Assembly: GCA_036741235.1 (NCBI GenBank)
Contig: DAINSQ010000111.1
Span: 1-15,738 of the forward strand
Direction of reading: 5' to 3'
From: JABWBR01 sp036741235
Lineage (GTDB): Bacteria > Bacteroidota > Bacteroidia > Chitinophagales > Saprospiraceae
DNA: 15,738 nucleotides
Shown one piece after another: positions 1 through 7,033 of the stretch. The notes under the pieces were generated by a model. It saw only the letters and a list, made by a program, of their open reading frames with translations, did no database searches and was not told where the DNA came from. Each line of letters starts with the position of its first letter. Positions within the stretch are counted from its first letter, which is position 1. A program made the translations under genes and the position numbers.

Positions 1-370
1 GCAAGCCGGTGCTGAACGCCAGAGATTTGAGGGAGGGAGTGTGAGAGGGAGAGAGCTCCATTGGCAAGCCGGTGCTGAACGCCAGAGATTTGAGGGAGGG
101 AGTGTGAGAGGGAGAGAGCTCCATTGGCAAGCCGGTGCTGAACGCCAGAGATTTGAGGGAGGGAGTGTGAGAGGGAGAGAGCTCCATTGGCAAGCCGGTG
201 CTGAACGCCAGAGATTTGAGGGAGGGAGTGTGAGAGGGAGAGAGCTCCATTGGCAAGCCGGTGCTGAACGCCAGAGATTTGAGGGAGGGAGTGTGAGAGG
301 GAGAGAGCTCCATTGGCAAGCCGGTGCTGAACGCCAGAGATTTGAGGGAGGGAGTGTGAGAGGGAGAGAG
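1..370. repeat. 63-bp perfect tandem repeat (minisatellite), about 5.9 copies
   Basis: Units begin at 1, 64, 127, 190, 253 and 316, and the last stops at 370 after 55 bases. All visible copies look identical. The period is 63 bases (21 codons), so reading frames run through without shift. One strand of the second half is almost pure purine, with several GGGAG/GAGAG runs. The array is cut by the left edge, so its true copy number is unknown. It ends only 10 bases before the stop codon of the phosphatase gene on the minus strand. On the plus strand a continuous frame of 21-residue repeats results, but nothing suggests it is a real protein. Confidence 0.97.
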
Positions 371-380
371 GGCTTGGGTG

Positions 381-1427
381 TTACCGAAACGAAATCGCAC
401 TCAAAGGCACACTATACTCCACCCGCTGGTTATTCCGGATGTCAAAAATCTCCATTTTGATCATCGGATCGGGTTTATTCCAATTCACGCTGATCAGGCC
501 GAAGTGGTTTTCCATAATGGGCCCTTCGATGCGGTTTTCATTCGGTGTGGCAAAATACCAGGTAGAGGTGATACCACTGGCGGTGACATCATAAATAGGG
601 TACAGGCCTTCTTCACGCAATACGGAGATTTCGCCGTAGTGCACGTCGCCGCTGATGAACATTACCCCGCCGGCACGGGTCTTTTTGATGAGCTGTAACA
701 TGCGTTGGCGCTCGTGGGGAAAATTAGCCCAGGCTTCGTATCCGTTGTAGGAAATGCCAAACTGGGTGCCGGTGCCGATGATGCGGAGGTCGGCGGGTTT
801 GCGAAGTTCTGCTTCGAGCCATTGCCATTGGGCTTCACCGAGCAAGGTAGAGTCGGTGGTTTCGTGGGGGTAATAATCGAGCGGATAGAAAAAGCGGTTG
901 TCCCAGTGCAATTCGCCGCGGTAGGTGCGCAGGTCGTCGCGGAAAGTGCGGTTGTCCAGCAGTATTACTTGCAAGCGGCGCCCCTGGCCCTCGAACATAT
1001 ACGAGGTATAAATGCCCTCGTGTTGCCGCCGGGGCGAATCGGCGGGTTCCTCCCAGAATTCGAGAAAAATGTCTTTAGATGCTTGTTTAAAAGGGTAGTG
1101 ACGGCCGGAGTCGTTCCAGCCGTAGTCGTGGTCGTCCCAGGTGGCAAGCAAGCGGGTAGTTTTTTTAAGGCGTTGGAATTCCGGTTTAGCGGCCAATTTG
1201 GCGTATTTATCTCTCAACACCTGCATGTCTTTGGTATCGCCGTAGATATTGTCGCCCAGAAAAACGAACAGGTCGGGGCGGTGCGTCGCGGCGGTATCGA
1301 GTATAGGTTGCGCCTGGTCCTCGTGGCCGCATGAGCCGAAAGCAATACGGAAGACAAGTGGGTTGGGCGATTGGGCGAGGCTGCTTAATGAAACGGTCAA
1401 CAAGACACCGAGATAAAGATATTTCAT
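381..1427 (-). CDS. PhoD-like metallophosphatase (alkaline phosphatase D family), exported
   Basis: This 348-residue protein is probably a phosphomonoesterase or phosphodiesterase acting outside the cytoplasm. It starts with a signal peptide (residues 1-19, ending SSLAQ). Metallophosphatase motifs follow in order: FGSCGHED at 30-37, FLGDNIYGD at 56-64, WDDHDYGWND at 97-106, LLDNRTFRDD at 156-165, GTGTQFG at 218-224 and FISGDVHYGEIS at 257-268. These Asp/Asn/His residues form the two-metal site of the PhoD superfamily as I know it. The protein lacks the large N-terminal extension of Bacillus PhoD and is close to the short Bacteroidota form. No strong ribosome binding site precedes the ATG. The stop codon lies 10 bases from the minisatellite, leaving no room for an ordinary terminator. 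The exact substrate cannot be read from sequence. Confidence 0.9.
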   Translation of the reverse strand: MKYLYLGVLLTVSLSSLAQSPNPLVFRIAFGSCGHEDQAQPILDTAATHRPDLFVFLGDNIYGDTKDMQVLRDKYAKLAAKPEFQRLKKTTRLLATWDDHDYGWNDSGRHYPFKQASKDIFLEFWEEPADSPRRQHEGIYTSYMFEGQGRRLQVILLDNRTFRDDLRTYRGELHWDNRFFYPLDYYPHETTDSTLLGEAQWQWLEAELRKPADLRIIGTGTQFGISYNGYEAWANFPHERQRMLQLIKKTRAGGVMFISGDVHYGEISVLREEGLYPIYDVTASGITSTWYFATPNENRIEGPIMENHFGLISVNWNKPDPMIKMEIFDIRNNQRVEYSVPLSAISFR

Positions 1428-1570
1428 GGCGAAACAGGAATTTAATTGCAGTAAATATATGGGCGAAATTTGAGGCGGATGAATACTATATATAAACTAA
1501 TCATGAATTTTATCAGTGGGGCGTTTCAGACTTTCTTTGTTTTAGAGCTTTTGCGGAATTTCACGATGAA

Positions 1571-1597
1571 GAGCCCCGTGGCAATTCCACAGGGCTC
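1571..1597 (-). terminator. Stem-loop terminator after the 165-residue membrane protein gene
   Basis: Read on the minus strand, GAGCCCTGTGG and CCACGGGGCTC form an 11-bp stem around a 5-base loop, followed by TCTTCAT. The single non-Watson-Crick position is a U-G wobble in minus-strand RNA but a C-A mismatch in plus-strand RNA. This favours a terminator for the minus-strand gene ending at 1607, ten bases upstream. The T-tract is short, so termination efficiency is uncertain. Confidence 0.65.
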
Positions 1598-1606
1598 CGA
1601 TTGAAT

Positions 1607-2104
1607 TTACTGTTTATTGTGCATTAGGCCGTTAATAAGTTTTGCCCATTTACTTGCCATTTGTATTTCACCAGTTAACTGGCTATTGATTTTCTCATCA
1701 AACAATTCAAGTTTTGTTATTGCATTATCGGCTGCCTTTGGCAGGAAATGCAGCTCCAAACGTGCTGTAAATTCAATATTACCATCGCCTGTTCCCTGCT
1801 TAAACGACTTGGTGATTTTTTCAACCTTACAGTTCTGCACTGCGGCGAGATTTACGAATTGGGTATGTACGTCTTTATTGTTCTTTTTATAAAAAAAAAC
1901 GTACTTGTTTTTTGTATCGATTCCAATCACATAATCTCCGCAAAATTCGTACTGGCTTATCTCGCCATTTTGCCGGGATGCAATTTCCTTGAGCGCTTGC
2001 ATCATATGCGACTCTTTTTTTAATCTGTTCCTTCTCATAACCCAAATAGGAACAACAGTGAGCGCTACGAGGATAGCAATAATGATCGTAGTTCCGAGAT
2101 CCAT
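1607..2104 (-). CDS. Single-pass membrane protein of unknown function
   Basis: I do not recognise this 165-residue protein. Residues 4-23 form one hydrophobic helix followed by a basic stretch (MRRNRLKK), so the N-terminus is probably outside and the remaining 140 or so residues face the cytoplasm. The soluble part has alternating hydrophobic residues (YVIGIDTKNKYVFFYKK near 58-74; IEFTARLELHFLP near 110-122), suggesting a small beta-rich domain, then a charged C-terminal helix. The start is ATG with no clear Shine-Dalgarno site. A good stem-loop lies just after the stop codon. The gene is AT-rich compared with the right half of the window. It stands 115 bases from the next small minus-strand gene, and a shared transcript is possible but not shown. 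Confidence 0.7.
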   Translation of the reverse strand: MDLGTTIIIAILVALTVVPIWVMRRNRLKKESHMMQALKEIASRQNGEISQYEFCGDYVIGIDTKNKYVFFYKKNNKDVHTQFVNLAAVQNCKVEKITKSFKQGTGDGNIEFTARLELHFLPKAADNAITKLELFDEKINSQLTGEIQMASKWAKLINGLMHNKQ

Positions 2105-2219
2105 TATTCAGTCTTTTTTCGATATGTATAAAAAATGATTCTCCGGGTTTTGCAGTGCTACAAACCCAAAACAGACAATACTGCCCGGCGAATGACGGGC
2201 CGGGCTTGCGATGAATGGA

Positions 2220-2588
2220 TCACCAGAAGAAATGAAACGGAAAAAGGAGGTTTGCCTTCCGATATTTGATCAGAAAGGTTTTGGAAATCTGAGTATATTG
2301 AACAAACTGAATATCGAGTAATTGCCCGGCCGCTTTGATTATCCCCCACAGCTCGTCAACGGCGCTTTTGGCGTTGGAAGACGGCAATAGCTGGAGGTTG
2401 CTTGCCGTACTTTTCGATGGCAAAGCCGGGCCGTTGTCGGCAGTTAGAAAACCTGAGAAGTAAGTATCCCCGCCAGCGTTTAAACTCCCCTGAATACGAG
2501 GATGAACAGGCGAATTAATGGCGAAGCCAACTGCCAGGCAATAGACTACAGTTAACAGAATGGCGCCAAAAAAACTTTGCCTTTTCAC
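2220..2588 (-). CDS. Short exported protein of an unnamed Bacteroidota family (C-terminal FPFHFFW)
   Basis: I choose the GTG at 2588, giving 122 residues. From there the protein opens with MKRQSFFG and a hydrophobic stretch to about residue 23, a textbook signal peptide or membrane anchor. An in-frame TTG at 2633 would add 15 residues, but that TTG is itself the end of a TTACTTTG promoter-like element (2631-2638), so it is unlikely to be translated. After a low-complexity middle rich in Ser, Asn and Ala comes a helical segment (SAVDELWGIIKAAGQLLD). The conserved-looking end is QYTQISKTFLIKYRK then LLFPFHFFW. I recall, without checking, many short Bacteroidota proteins ending in YRKxDxxFPFHYFW; no function is known to me. 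Confidence 0.7.
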   Translation of the reverse strand: MKRQSFFGAILLTVVYCLAVGFAINSPVHPRIQGSLNAGGDTYFSGFLTADNGPALPSKSTASNLQLLPSSNAKSAVDELWGIIKAAGQLLDIQFVQYTQISKTFLIKYRKANLLFPFHFFW

Positions 2589-2630
2589 TTCGTTTATGAA
2601 ATTTTCAAACCCTAATACCGATGTAAGCCG

Positions 2631-2638
2631 CAAAGTAA
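2631..2638 (-). promoter_or_regulatory. Possible -7 element TTACTTTG for the short exported protein
   Basis: Read on the minus strand, TTACTTTG matches the Bacteroidota -7 consensus TAnnTTTG except at one position. It lies 42 bases before the GTG chosen as start. I see no TTTG at the expected -33 distance, so confidence is low. Confidence 0.3.
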
Positions 2639-2724
2639 CGATAAATTCAGGATAATCGTCGTGTTAATTCAATTGTAGAACATCGTCAAACGCTACATGC
2701 CGAGGGCAATAAAAACAGACATGC

Positions 2725-2925
2725 CTACCACACCTGCCAATCCCTCGACAAACTATCTATCCTGAATGTGGGGCGTTGGCTGCCACTCGTCAACCGGGGT
2801 ACTTCGTCGCACAGCTATTTGCGCAATTCGGACAACATGACCCGGCCGTCTTTATTGGCGTCGGCATTGCCGTTTTTAAAGCCATCCAATAAATAATGGG
2901 TAAAGGCTCCGTTTTCCAAAAAAAA
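2725..2925 (-). pseudogene. Decayed C-terminal fragment of a caspase-like (peptidase C14) protein
   Basis: The minus strand here reads LENGAFTHYLLDGFKNG, then NADANKDGRVMLSELRK, then an in-frame TAG (2815-2817), then LCDEVPRLTSGSQRPTFR, and finishes SRDWQVW before a TAG at 2725-2727. Bacterial C14 proteins of the metacaspase type typically end this way: a GxFTYxLLxGL helix, an EF-hand-like DxNxDGxxxxSEL loop, ...LTxGxQxPT..., and DWxxW. I infer that the internal TAG replaced a Tyr codon. Upstream, a TGA at 2926-2928 closes the frame, and the catalytic His-Cys part (about 200 residues) is absent. About 66 codons remain. No intact paralogue is visible in the window. Confidence 0.72.
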
Positions 2926-2956
2926 TCAATTGGTCTGATTCTTTCCCCTTTTATAC

Positions 2957-2986
2957 TTGAAATTTTCATTTTTGATTATAACTTTG
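2957..2986 (+). promoter_or_regulatory. Bacteroidota-type promoter for the radical SAM gene
   Basis: A TTG at 2957-2959, a 19-base AT-rich spacer, and TAACTTTG at 2979-2986 match the -33 TTTG / -7 TAnnTTTG consensus of the Bacteroidota primary sigma factor, with a perfect -7. The start codon at 3030 is 43 bases further on, giving a leader of roughly 35-40 bases. Confidence 0.6.
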
Positions 2987-3029
2987 TATTTCAAAGTTCT
3001 TTTATTTATCAAGCCACCAATCTTTTACC

Positions 3030-4397
3030 ATGAAAATCGACATCATTGTAGCCTACATGCAGCGTTACGAATTTGGGCACGAAAAGGATTTCGTCCCGCC
3101 CATAACCGGCATTCATTTGGCGGCCATTACGCCCAACAGGCACGAAGTAAAGGTCATTCACCAGCAGGTTCAAGCCATCGATTATGAATCGACTGCCGAT
3201 TTAATCGCAATTTCATTTTTCAGCGGTTTTGCCCATTCGGCATTTCAACTGGCCAACGAATTCAGGAAGAAAAATAAAATAGTCATCGGCGGAGGGCCCC
3301 ACGTTACATACAACGAAGAAGAGTCGCTGCAATATTTTGATGCAATAGTTACCGGAGAAGCGGAAAATGTATGGGAAACGCTCTTGAATGACGCTGAAAC
3401 CGGCACGCTGAAAAACATCTACCGTGGAACGCCTTGCGACATGAAAAATCTACCGACCCCGCGTTATGATTTGCTGCCGAATAAATTTTTTATAAAAAAA
3501 GTACTACAGGCTACCAGGGGCTGTCCTTTTTCATGTTCATTTTGCACGGTGCCGTCTTTAAACCCGGGATTCAGGCTGCGCCCCATCGAGGATGTGATAA
3601 GGGATGCTTCTTATGACGATTTTTCCTTTTGGTGGCAAAGAAAAATTGTCTGGTTTTGGGATGATAATTTAACGATCAGAAGACCATATATTAAATCCCT
3701 GCTTAAAGAAATGATACCACTTAAAAAGTGGTGGCTTACCCAGGCCAGTATGGACATAGCCCAGGATGCCGAGCTGCTTGATTTGATGAAAAAATCGGGA
3801 TGCATCGGAGTTTTTCTGGGGATTGAATCTTTTGGGGCAGCTTCTTTAAAAGATGCCAACAAAAGACAAAACAAAATTGAAAATTACAAAACAGCAGTAA
3901 CTGAAATAAGAAAAAGGGGAATTGCAGTAATGGCGGGTTTTATAGCCGGTTTTGACAATGATGATTATGCGGCAATAGTCTCTATGTCGGAGAGGTTAAT
4001 GGAAATAGGCATCGACGTGCCTTTTTTGAGTATTATGACGCCGTTTAAGGGCACTGAATTATACGATAAATTAAAGGCGGAAGCCAGAATGCTGGAAGAC
4101 AGGGGCTGGAATTATTACAATGGCTACAATGTAGCGTTTCAGCCCAATAATCTGACCCCCGCTGAATTATTGCAGGCTCACAGGGAGTTGTGGAAAAGGA
4201 GCTTCAGTTTCAAAAATTCACTAAAAAGGATAATCAAAGGAGTTACATTGCGAAGAGGGGCATTTTTATTGATGCTTTTCATGAATACTTTTTATTGTTT
4301 AAAAAAGCTGAGAGGAAATTATCCAATAGATATGTCAAAGCGGAAGGAAAATGTCCCGAAAGATGTCAAGACACCGGTTTCCCAGCCTCAGATGTAA
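3030..4397 (+). CDS. B12-binding-domain radical SAM protein
   Basis: This 455-residue protein has the two-domain layout of cobalamin-binding radical SAM enzymes. An N-terminal Rossmann-like region (1-125) includes PPITGIHLAAITPN near 23-36, IVIGGGPHVT near 84-93 and AIVTGEAE near 105-112. A radical SAM barrel follows with the [4Fe-4S] cysteines C165, C169 and C172 (RGCPFSCSFC), then WFWDDNL and GCIGVFLGIES as typical later strands. The C-terminal 60 residues are basic with a hydrophobic stretch (GAFLLMLFMNTFYC), suggesting membrane contact. Relatives include methylases and cyclases such as BchE- and Hpn-type enzymes. The substrate cannot be told here because the gene stands alone, without a precursor peptide or biosynthetic neighbours. 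It has its own promoter and is AT-rich. Confidence 0.85.
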   Translation: MKIDIIVAYMQRYEFGHEKDFVPPITGIHLAAITPNRHEVKVIHQQVQAIDYESTADLIAISFFSGFAHSAFQLANEFRKKNKIVIGGGPHVTYNEEESLQYFDAIVTGEAENVWETLLNDAETGTLKNIYRGTPCDMKNLPTPRYDLLPNKFFIKKVLQATRGCPFSCSFCTVPSLNPGFRLRPIEDVIRDASYDDFSFWWQRKIVWFWDDNLTIRRPYIKSLLKEMIPLKKWWLTQASMDIAQDAELLDLMKKSGCIGVFLGIESFGAASLKDANKRQNKIENYKTAVTEIRKRGIAVMAGFIAGFDNDDYAAIVSMSERLMEIGIDVPFLSIMTPFKGTELYDKLKAEARMLEDRGWNYYNGYNVAFQPNNLTPAELLQAHRELWKRSFSFKNSLKRIIKGVTLRRGAFLLMLFMNTFYCLKKLRGNYPIDMSKRKENVPKDVKTPVSQPQM

Positions 4398-4460
4398 GCG
4401 CTTGCCTGGATTTATGCGCTTAATTAAAGGCGAAAACAAGCTCATTTTCCGGCGTTATTG

Positions 4461-4494
4461 CATGCTCTATTTTGCTTCAGGAGATAAGAGCATG
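4461..4494. repeat. 8-bp inverted repeat between convergent genes (weak terminator candidate)
   Basis: CATGCTCT (4461-4468) and AGAGCATG (4487-4494) form a perfect 8-bp stem with an 18-base loop, between the convergent radical SAM and VOC genes. Another arm pair, TAAGCGC (4395-4401, containing the radical SAM stop codon) and GCGCTTA (4416-4422), lies just before it. Neither has a strong T-tract, so a role in termination is only plausible. Confidence 0.3.
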
Positions 4495-4515
4495 TTTGGA
4501 TATTTATAAGTAAAG

Positions 4516-4550
4516 CATCATACATCCAGCATCAAAAATCAAACATCACG
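4516..4550. repeat. Degenerate heptanucleotide repeat (CATCAnn), five units
   Basis: The units catcata, catccag, catcaaa, aatcaaa and catcacg follow one another with period 7. The array runs into the end of the VOC gene, so the last residues of that protein (VMFDF) are written by repeat DNA. I recall similar CATCAAA-type arrays between genes in other Bacteroidota genomes, unverified. Confidence 0.6.
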
Positions 4551-4939
4551 CGCGGTCCTATCATATCCCACAAATTTCCATACAAATCGGCAAAAACGCA
4601 GACCTTTCCGTAGTCTTCAACCGATGGCTCCCTGATAATTTGGACGCCCTGGTCGAGCAGGTTTTGGTAATCCCTGTCAAAATTGTCGGTATGCAAAAAG
4701 AGGAATACCCGCCCGCCGGTTTGGTTGCCCACCCGGCTTTGTTGCTCCTCGTTGGCGGCTCTGGCCAGTAGGAGCCGGCATCCTTCGTAGTCGCCAGGCG
4801 GCGCTACCACTACCCAGCGCTTGGTATCGCTCAGCCGGGTGTCTTCTATCAGCTTAAACCGCAGTTTTTGGGTGTAAAATGCGATGGCTTCGTCATAGTC
4901 ATTTACGACCAGTGCAAGCTGGGCTATTTTCTGTTTCAT
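4532..4939 (-). CDS. VOC (glyoxalase/bleomycin-resistance fold) family protein
   Basis: The 135-residue protein begins MKQKIAQLALVVNDYDEAI, the usual first strand and helix of a VOC domain. I choose the ATG at 4939. An upstream in-frame ATG at 5047 would add 36 residues without VOC character and overlap the divergent GH5 gene. Further family features are FYTQKLRFKL (21-30), the RWVVVAPPG strand (41-49), VGNQTGGRVFLFLHTDNF (70-87) and the C-terminal VCVFADLYGNLWDMI (113-127). VOC proteins bind a metal and act as glyoxalases, dioxygenases or resistance proteins. This subtype is common and uncharacterised, and the substrate is unknown. The last five residues come from a period-7 repeat. Confidence 0.87.
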   Translation of the reverse strand: MKQKIAQLALVVNDYDEAIAFYTQKLRFKLIEDTRLSDTKRWVVVAPPGDYEGCRLLLARAANEEQQSRVGNQTGGRVFLFLHTDNFDRDYQNLLDQGVQIIREPSVEDYGKVCVFADLYGNLWDMIGPRVMFDF

Positions 4940-5024
4940 ATGCCCAAGATGATAGATTTTTGGGGATATTGCATCCATAATCGTATTATTTTGTGCGAAC
5001 CAAGCGCCTGCTAAACATACTATC

Positions 5025-6959
5025 ATGAATATTCTTCGACTCTCCATTCTCTGCCTCTTCTTCGGCTTCCAATCGCTTAATGCTCAAAATGCACCTTTCA
5101 ACCGGGGCGTGAACCTCACCGGCTGGTTTCAGGCCAACAGCGCCCAGGAGATTCAATTTACGAGATATACCCGGCAAGACTTCGAGCAAATCCAGAGCCT
5201 CGGCTGCGACGTCGTCCGCCTGCCAATCAACCTGCATTACATGACCAACGGCGCTCCGGACTACATCCTCGACCCGCTATTTCTCAATTTTCTGGACGAA
5301 GTAGCCGACTGGGCCGAAGAACTGAACCTGCATCTCATTTTTGACAACCATACCTTTGATCCCGCTGTCGATACCGACCCCGCCGTCGGCGATATCCTTG
5401 ATAAAGTATGGCTGCAAATGGCCCAGCATTTCAAAAACCGCTCCGAACTGATCTACTACGAAATCCTTAACGAACCTCACGGCATTTCCGACGCACTCTG
5501 GAACGCCATCCAGCAAAACGTGGTTCAAACCATCCGCACGGTTGACAATACGCACTGGATTATTGTGGGCGGCGCCGGCTGGAACAGCTACTACAACCTC
5601 GATGATATGCCGGTATACAGCGACAACAAACTGATTTATACCTTTCATTTCTATGACCCCTTCCTGTTTACCCACCAGGGCGCCGGTTGGGTGACGCCTT
5701 CGCTGGTACCATTGGCACAAATGCCTTTCCCCTTCAATGCCTCCGAAATGCCCTCCATGCCTCCCTCATTCATCGGTACCTGGGTAGGCAGCGCTTTTAA
5801 TAATTATGCCACTGAAGGTACAGTAGCGCGGGTGCAACAATTGCTCGACATCGCCGTCCAGTTCAGGGATCAGCGACAGGTACCCATCTATTGCGGTGAA
5901 ATGGGCGTTTTCATGCCCAATAGCGACAATGACGACAGGGTATTCTGGTACCAGGTCGTCCGCCAATACCTCGAAAACAACGACATCTCCTGGACCATGT
6001 GGGATTACCACGGCGGCTTCGGCCTCTTCGAAGCCGGCAGCGACGGCCTTTTCGACCACGACCTCAATGTGCCGATGCTCGAAGCGCTGGGTTTGAATGC
6101 ACCCCCTCAGTGGCCTTTCGTATTGACGCCCGACAGCACCGGTTTTCCCATCTATACCGATTACATCGGCGCCAAAATTTACGAATCGAGTTACAACAAC
6201 GGTTCGCTCCTGTTTTACTCGCAAGACCTCCCCAACAACGGCGATTACTGTATCCGTTGGACCGGCGCGGACCAGTATAATAATATCGGCTTTGATTTTC
6301 GCCCCGACAAAGACCTTTCCTATCTGCTTACCGAAGGCTACGCCCTTGACTTTCTGGTACGGGGCAATACGCCGGGGCTGGAATTTGATATTCGCTTCAT
6401 CGATACCGACACCGATGACCCCGATGATCACCCCTGGCGTATGCGGGTAACTATTGACGAAAGCTATGCTCCCTGGGACGGCCACTGGCATCACATCCAT
6501 ATCCCGCTTGCCGACTTCGCCGAACACGGCGCCTGGGAAGATGATACCTGGTACAACCCGCAGGGCGACTTCGACTGGGCCGCTGTGGACCGCTTTGAAA
6601 TCGTAGCCGAACATTCCCCGCTTCAGAATGCCGGCTTTTGGTTTGACAATATCCAGGTGACCAACCTCGATACGGCGCAGGTTTATGAAACGGGCGTATT
6701 AGACGCTTCGAACCTGGCAACTGAATCGCATCAACTGGATATTTTCCCCAATCCGGCAGGCGAATTTGTGCGAATCACAACCGATGTCCAAAGTGAATTG
6801 AACTGGCTTTTGACCGACCTACTGGGCAGGGTGGTCAAGAAAGGCGTATTGTACCAAAGCCGCCTCATTGACCTGTCTGGCTTGCCGGCCGGCGCTTATT
6901 TTTTCACGTGGACAGACAGGGCGCGAATGTCCGGGGTGAAAAAATTGGTGAAATATTGA
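5025..6959 (+). CDS. Secreted glycoside hydrolase family 5 enzyme with T9SS sorting domain
   Basis: The 644-residue protein is an extracellular beta-glycanase, probably cellulase-like. A signal peptide (1-20, ending SLNA) leads into a GH5 barrel (about 22-360). Visible are GVNLTGWF (28-35), DVVRLPINLHY (62-72), the acid/base Glu150 in EILNEPHG, HFYDPFLFTHQG (208-219) and the nucleophile Glu292 in YCGEMGVF. WTMWDYHGGFGLF near 333-345 closes the active site. Residues of about 375-555 form a beta-rich module with Asp-rich DTDTDDPDD and a closing FWFDNIQVTN, like jelly-roll carbohydrate-binding domains. The final 75 or so residues (LDIFPNPA...FVRITT...GRVVKKG...LPAGAYFF...KKLVKY) are a type A T9SS C-terminal domain. 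It is therefore exported by Sec, then through the type IX system. No polysaccharide-locus genes flank it. Endoglucanase versus mannanase cannot be decided here. Confidence 0.92.
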   Translation: MNILRLSILCLFFGFQSLNAQNAPFNRGVNLTGWFQANSAQEIQFTRYTRQDFEQIQSLGCDVVRLPINLHYMTNGAPDYILDPLFLNFLDEVADWAEELNLHLIFDNHTFDPAVDTDPAVGDILDKVWLQMAQHFKNRSELIYYEILNEPHGISDALWNAIQQNVVQTIRTVDNTHWIIVGGAGWNSYYNLDDMPVYSDNKLIYTFHFYDPFLFTHQGAGWVTPSLVPLAQMPFPFNASEMPSMPPSFIGTWVGSAFNNYATEGTVARVQQLLDIAVQFRDQRQVPIYCGEMGVFMPNSDNDDRVFWYQVVRQYLENNDISWTMWDYHGGFGLFEAGSDGLFDHDLNVPMLEALGLNAPPQWPFVLTPDSTGFPIYTDYIGAKIYESSYNNGSLLFYSQDLPNNGDYCIRWTGADQYNNIGFDFRPDKDLSYLLTEGYALDFLVRGNTPGLEFDIRFIDTDTDDPDDHPWRMRVTIDESYAPWDGHWHHIHIPLADFAEHGAWEDDTWYNPQGDFDWAAVDRFEIVAEHSPLQNAGFWFDNIQVTNLDTAQVYETGVLDASNLATESHQLDIFPNPAGEFVRITTDVQSELNWLLTDLLGRVVKKGVLYQSRLIDLSGLPAGAYFFTWTDRARMSGVKKLVKY

Positions 6960-6980
6960 TTACTTCAACTACTCGTGTTA

Positions 6981-7013
6981 TTTGAGTATGCAAATAAAAA
7001 ATTCCGATCTTTG
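6981..7013 (+). promoter_or_regulatory. Candidate promoter for the leucine-rich-repeat gene
   Basis: TTTG at 6981-6984, a 21-base spacer and GATCTTTG at 7006-7013 fit the Bacteroidota -33/-7 pattern with one mismatch in the -7 box. The start codon at 7034 is 20 bases downstream, implying a very short leader. Confidence 0.4.
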
Positions 7014-7033
7014 TTTTAAACAGGTGTTCCTTT

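Noticed and set aside
1..370. CRISPR array
   Set aside because: The units are contiguous 63-base copies with no unique spacers, and no cas genes are present.
41..460. Plus-strand open frame of 21-residue repeats as a real protein
   Set aside because: It is produced by the stop-free 63-base repeat, starts at an arbitrary GTG within a unit, and its tail overlaps the phosphatase gene in antisense.
705..1334. Long plus-strand open frame opposite the phosphatase
   Set aside because: The minus strand carries all PhoD motifs; the plus frame has no recognisable domain and is a shadow.
2650..2890. Plus-strand frame in the gap (ending ...LPFLKPSNK) as a small gene
   Set aside because: It has no start codon near its beginning, and the opposite strand carries a clear caspase-like relic that explains its openness.
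5766..6614. 282-residue minus-strand open frame within the GH5 gene
   Set aside because: The plus strand encodes conserved GH5 and T9SS domains across this region; the antisense frame shows low-complexity Val/Gly-rich sequence typical of shadows.
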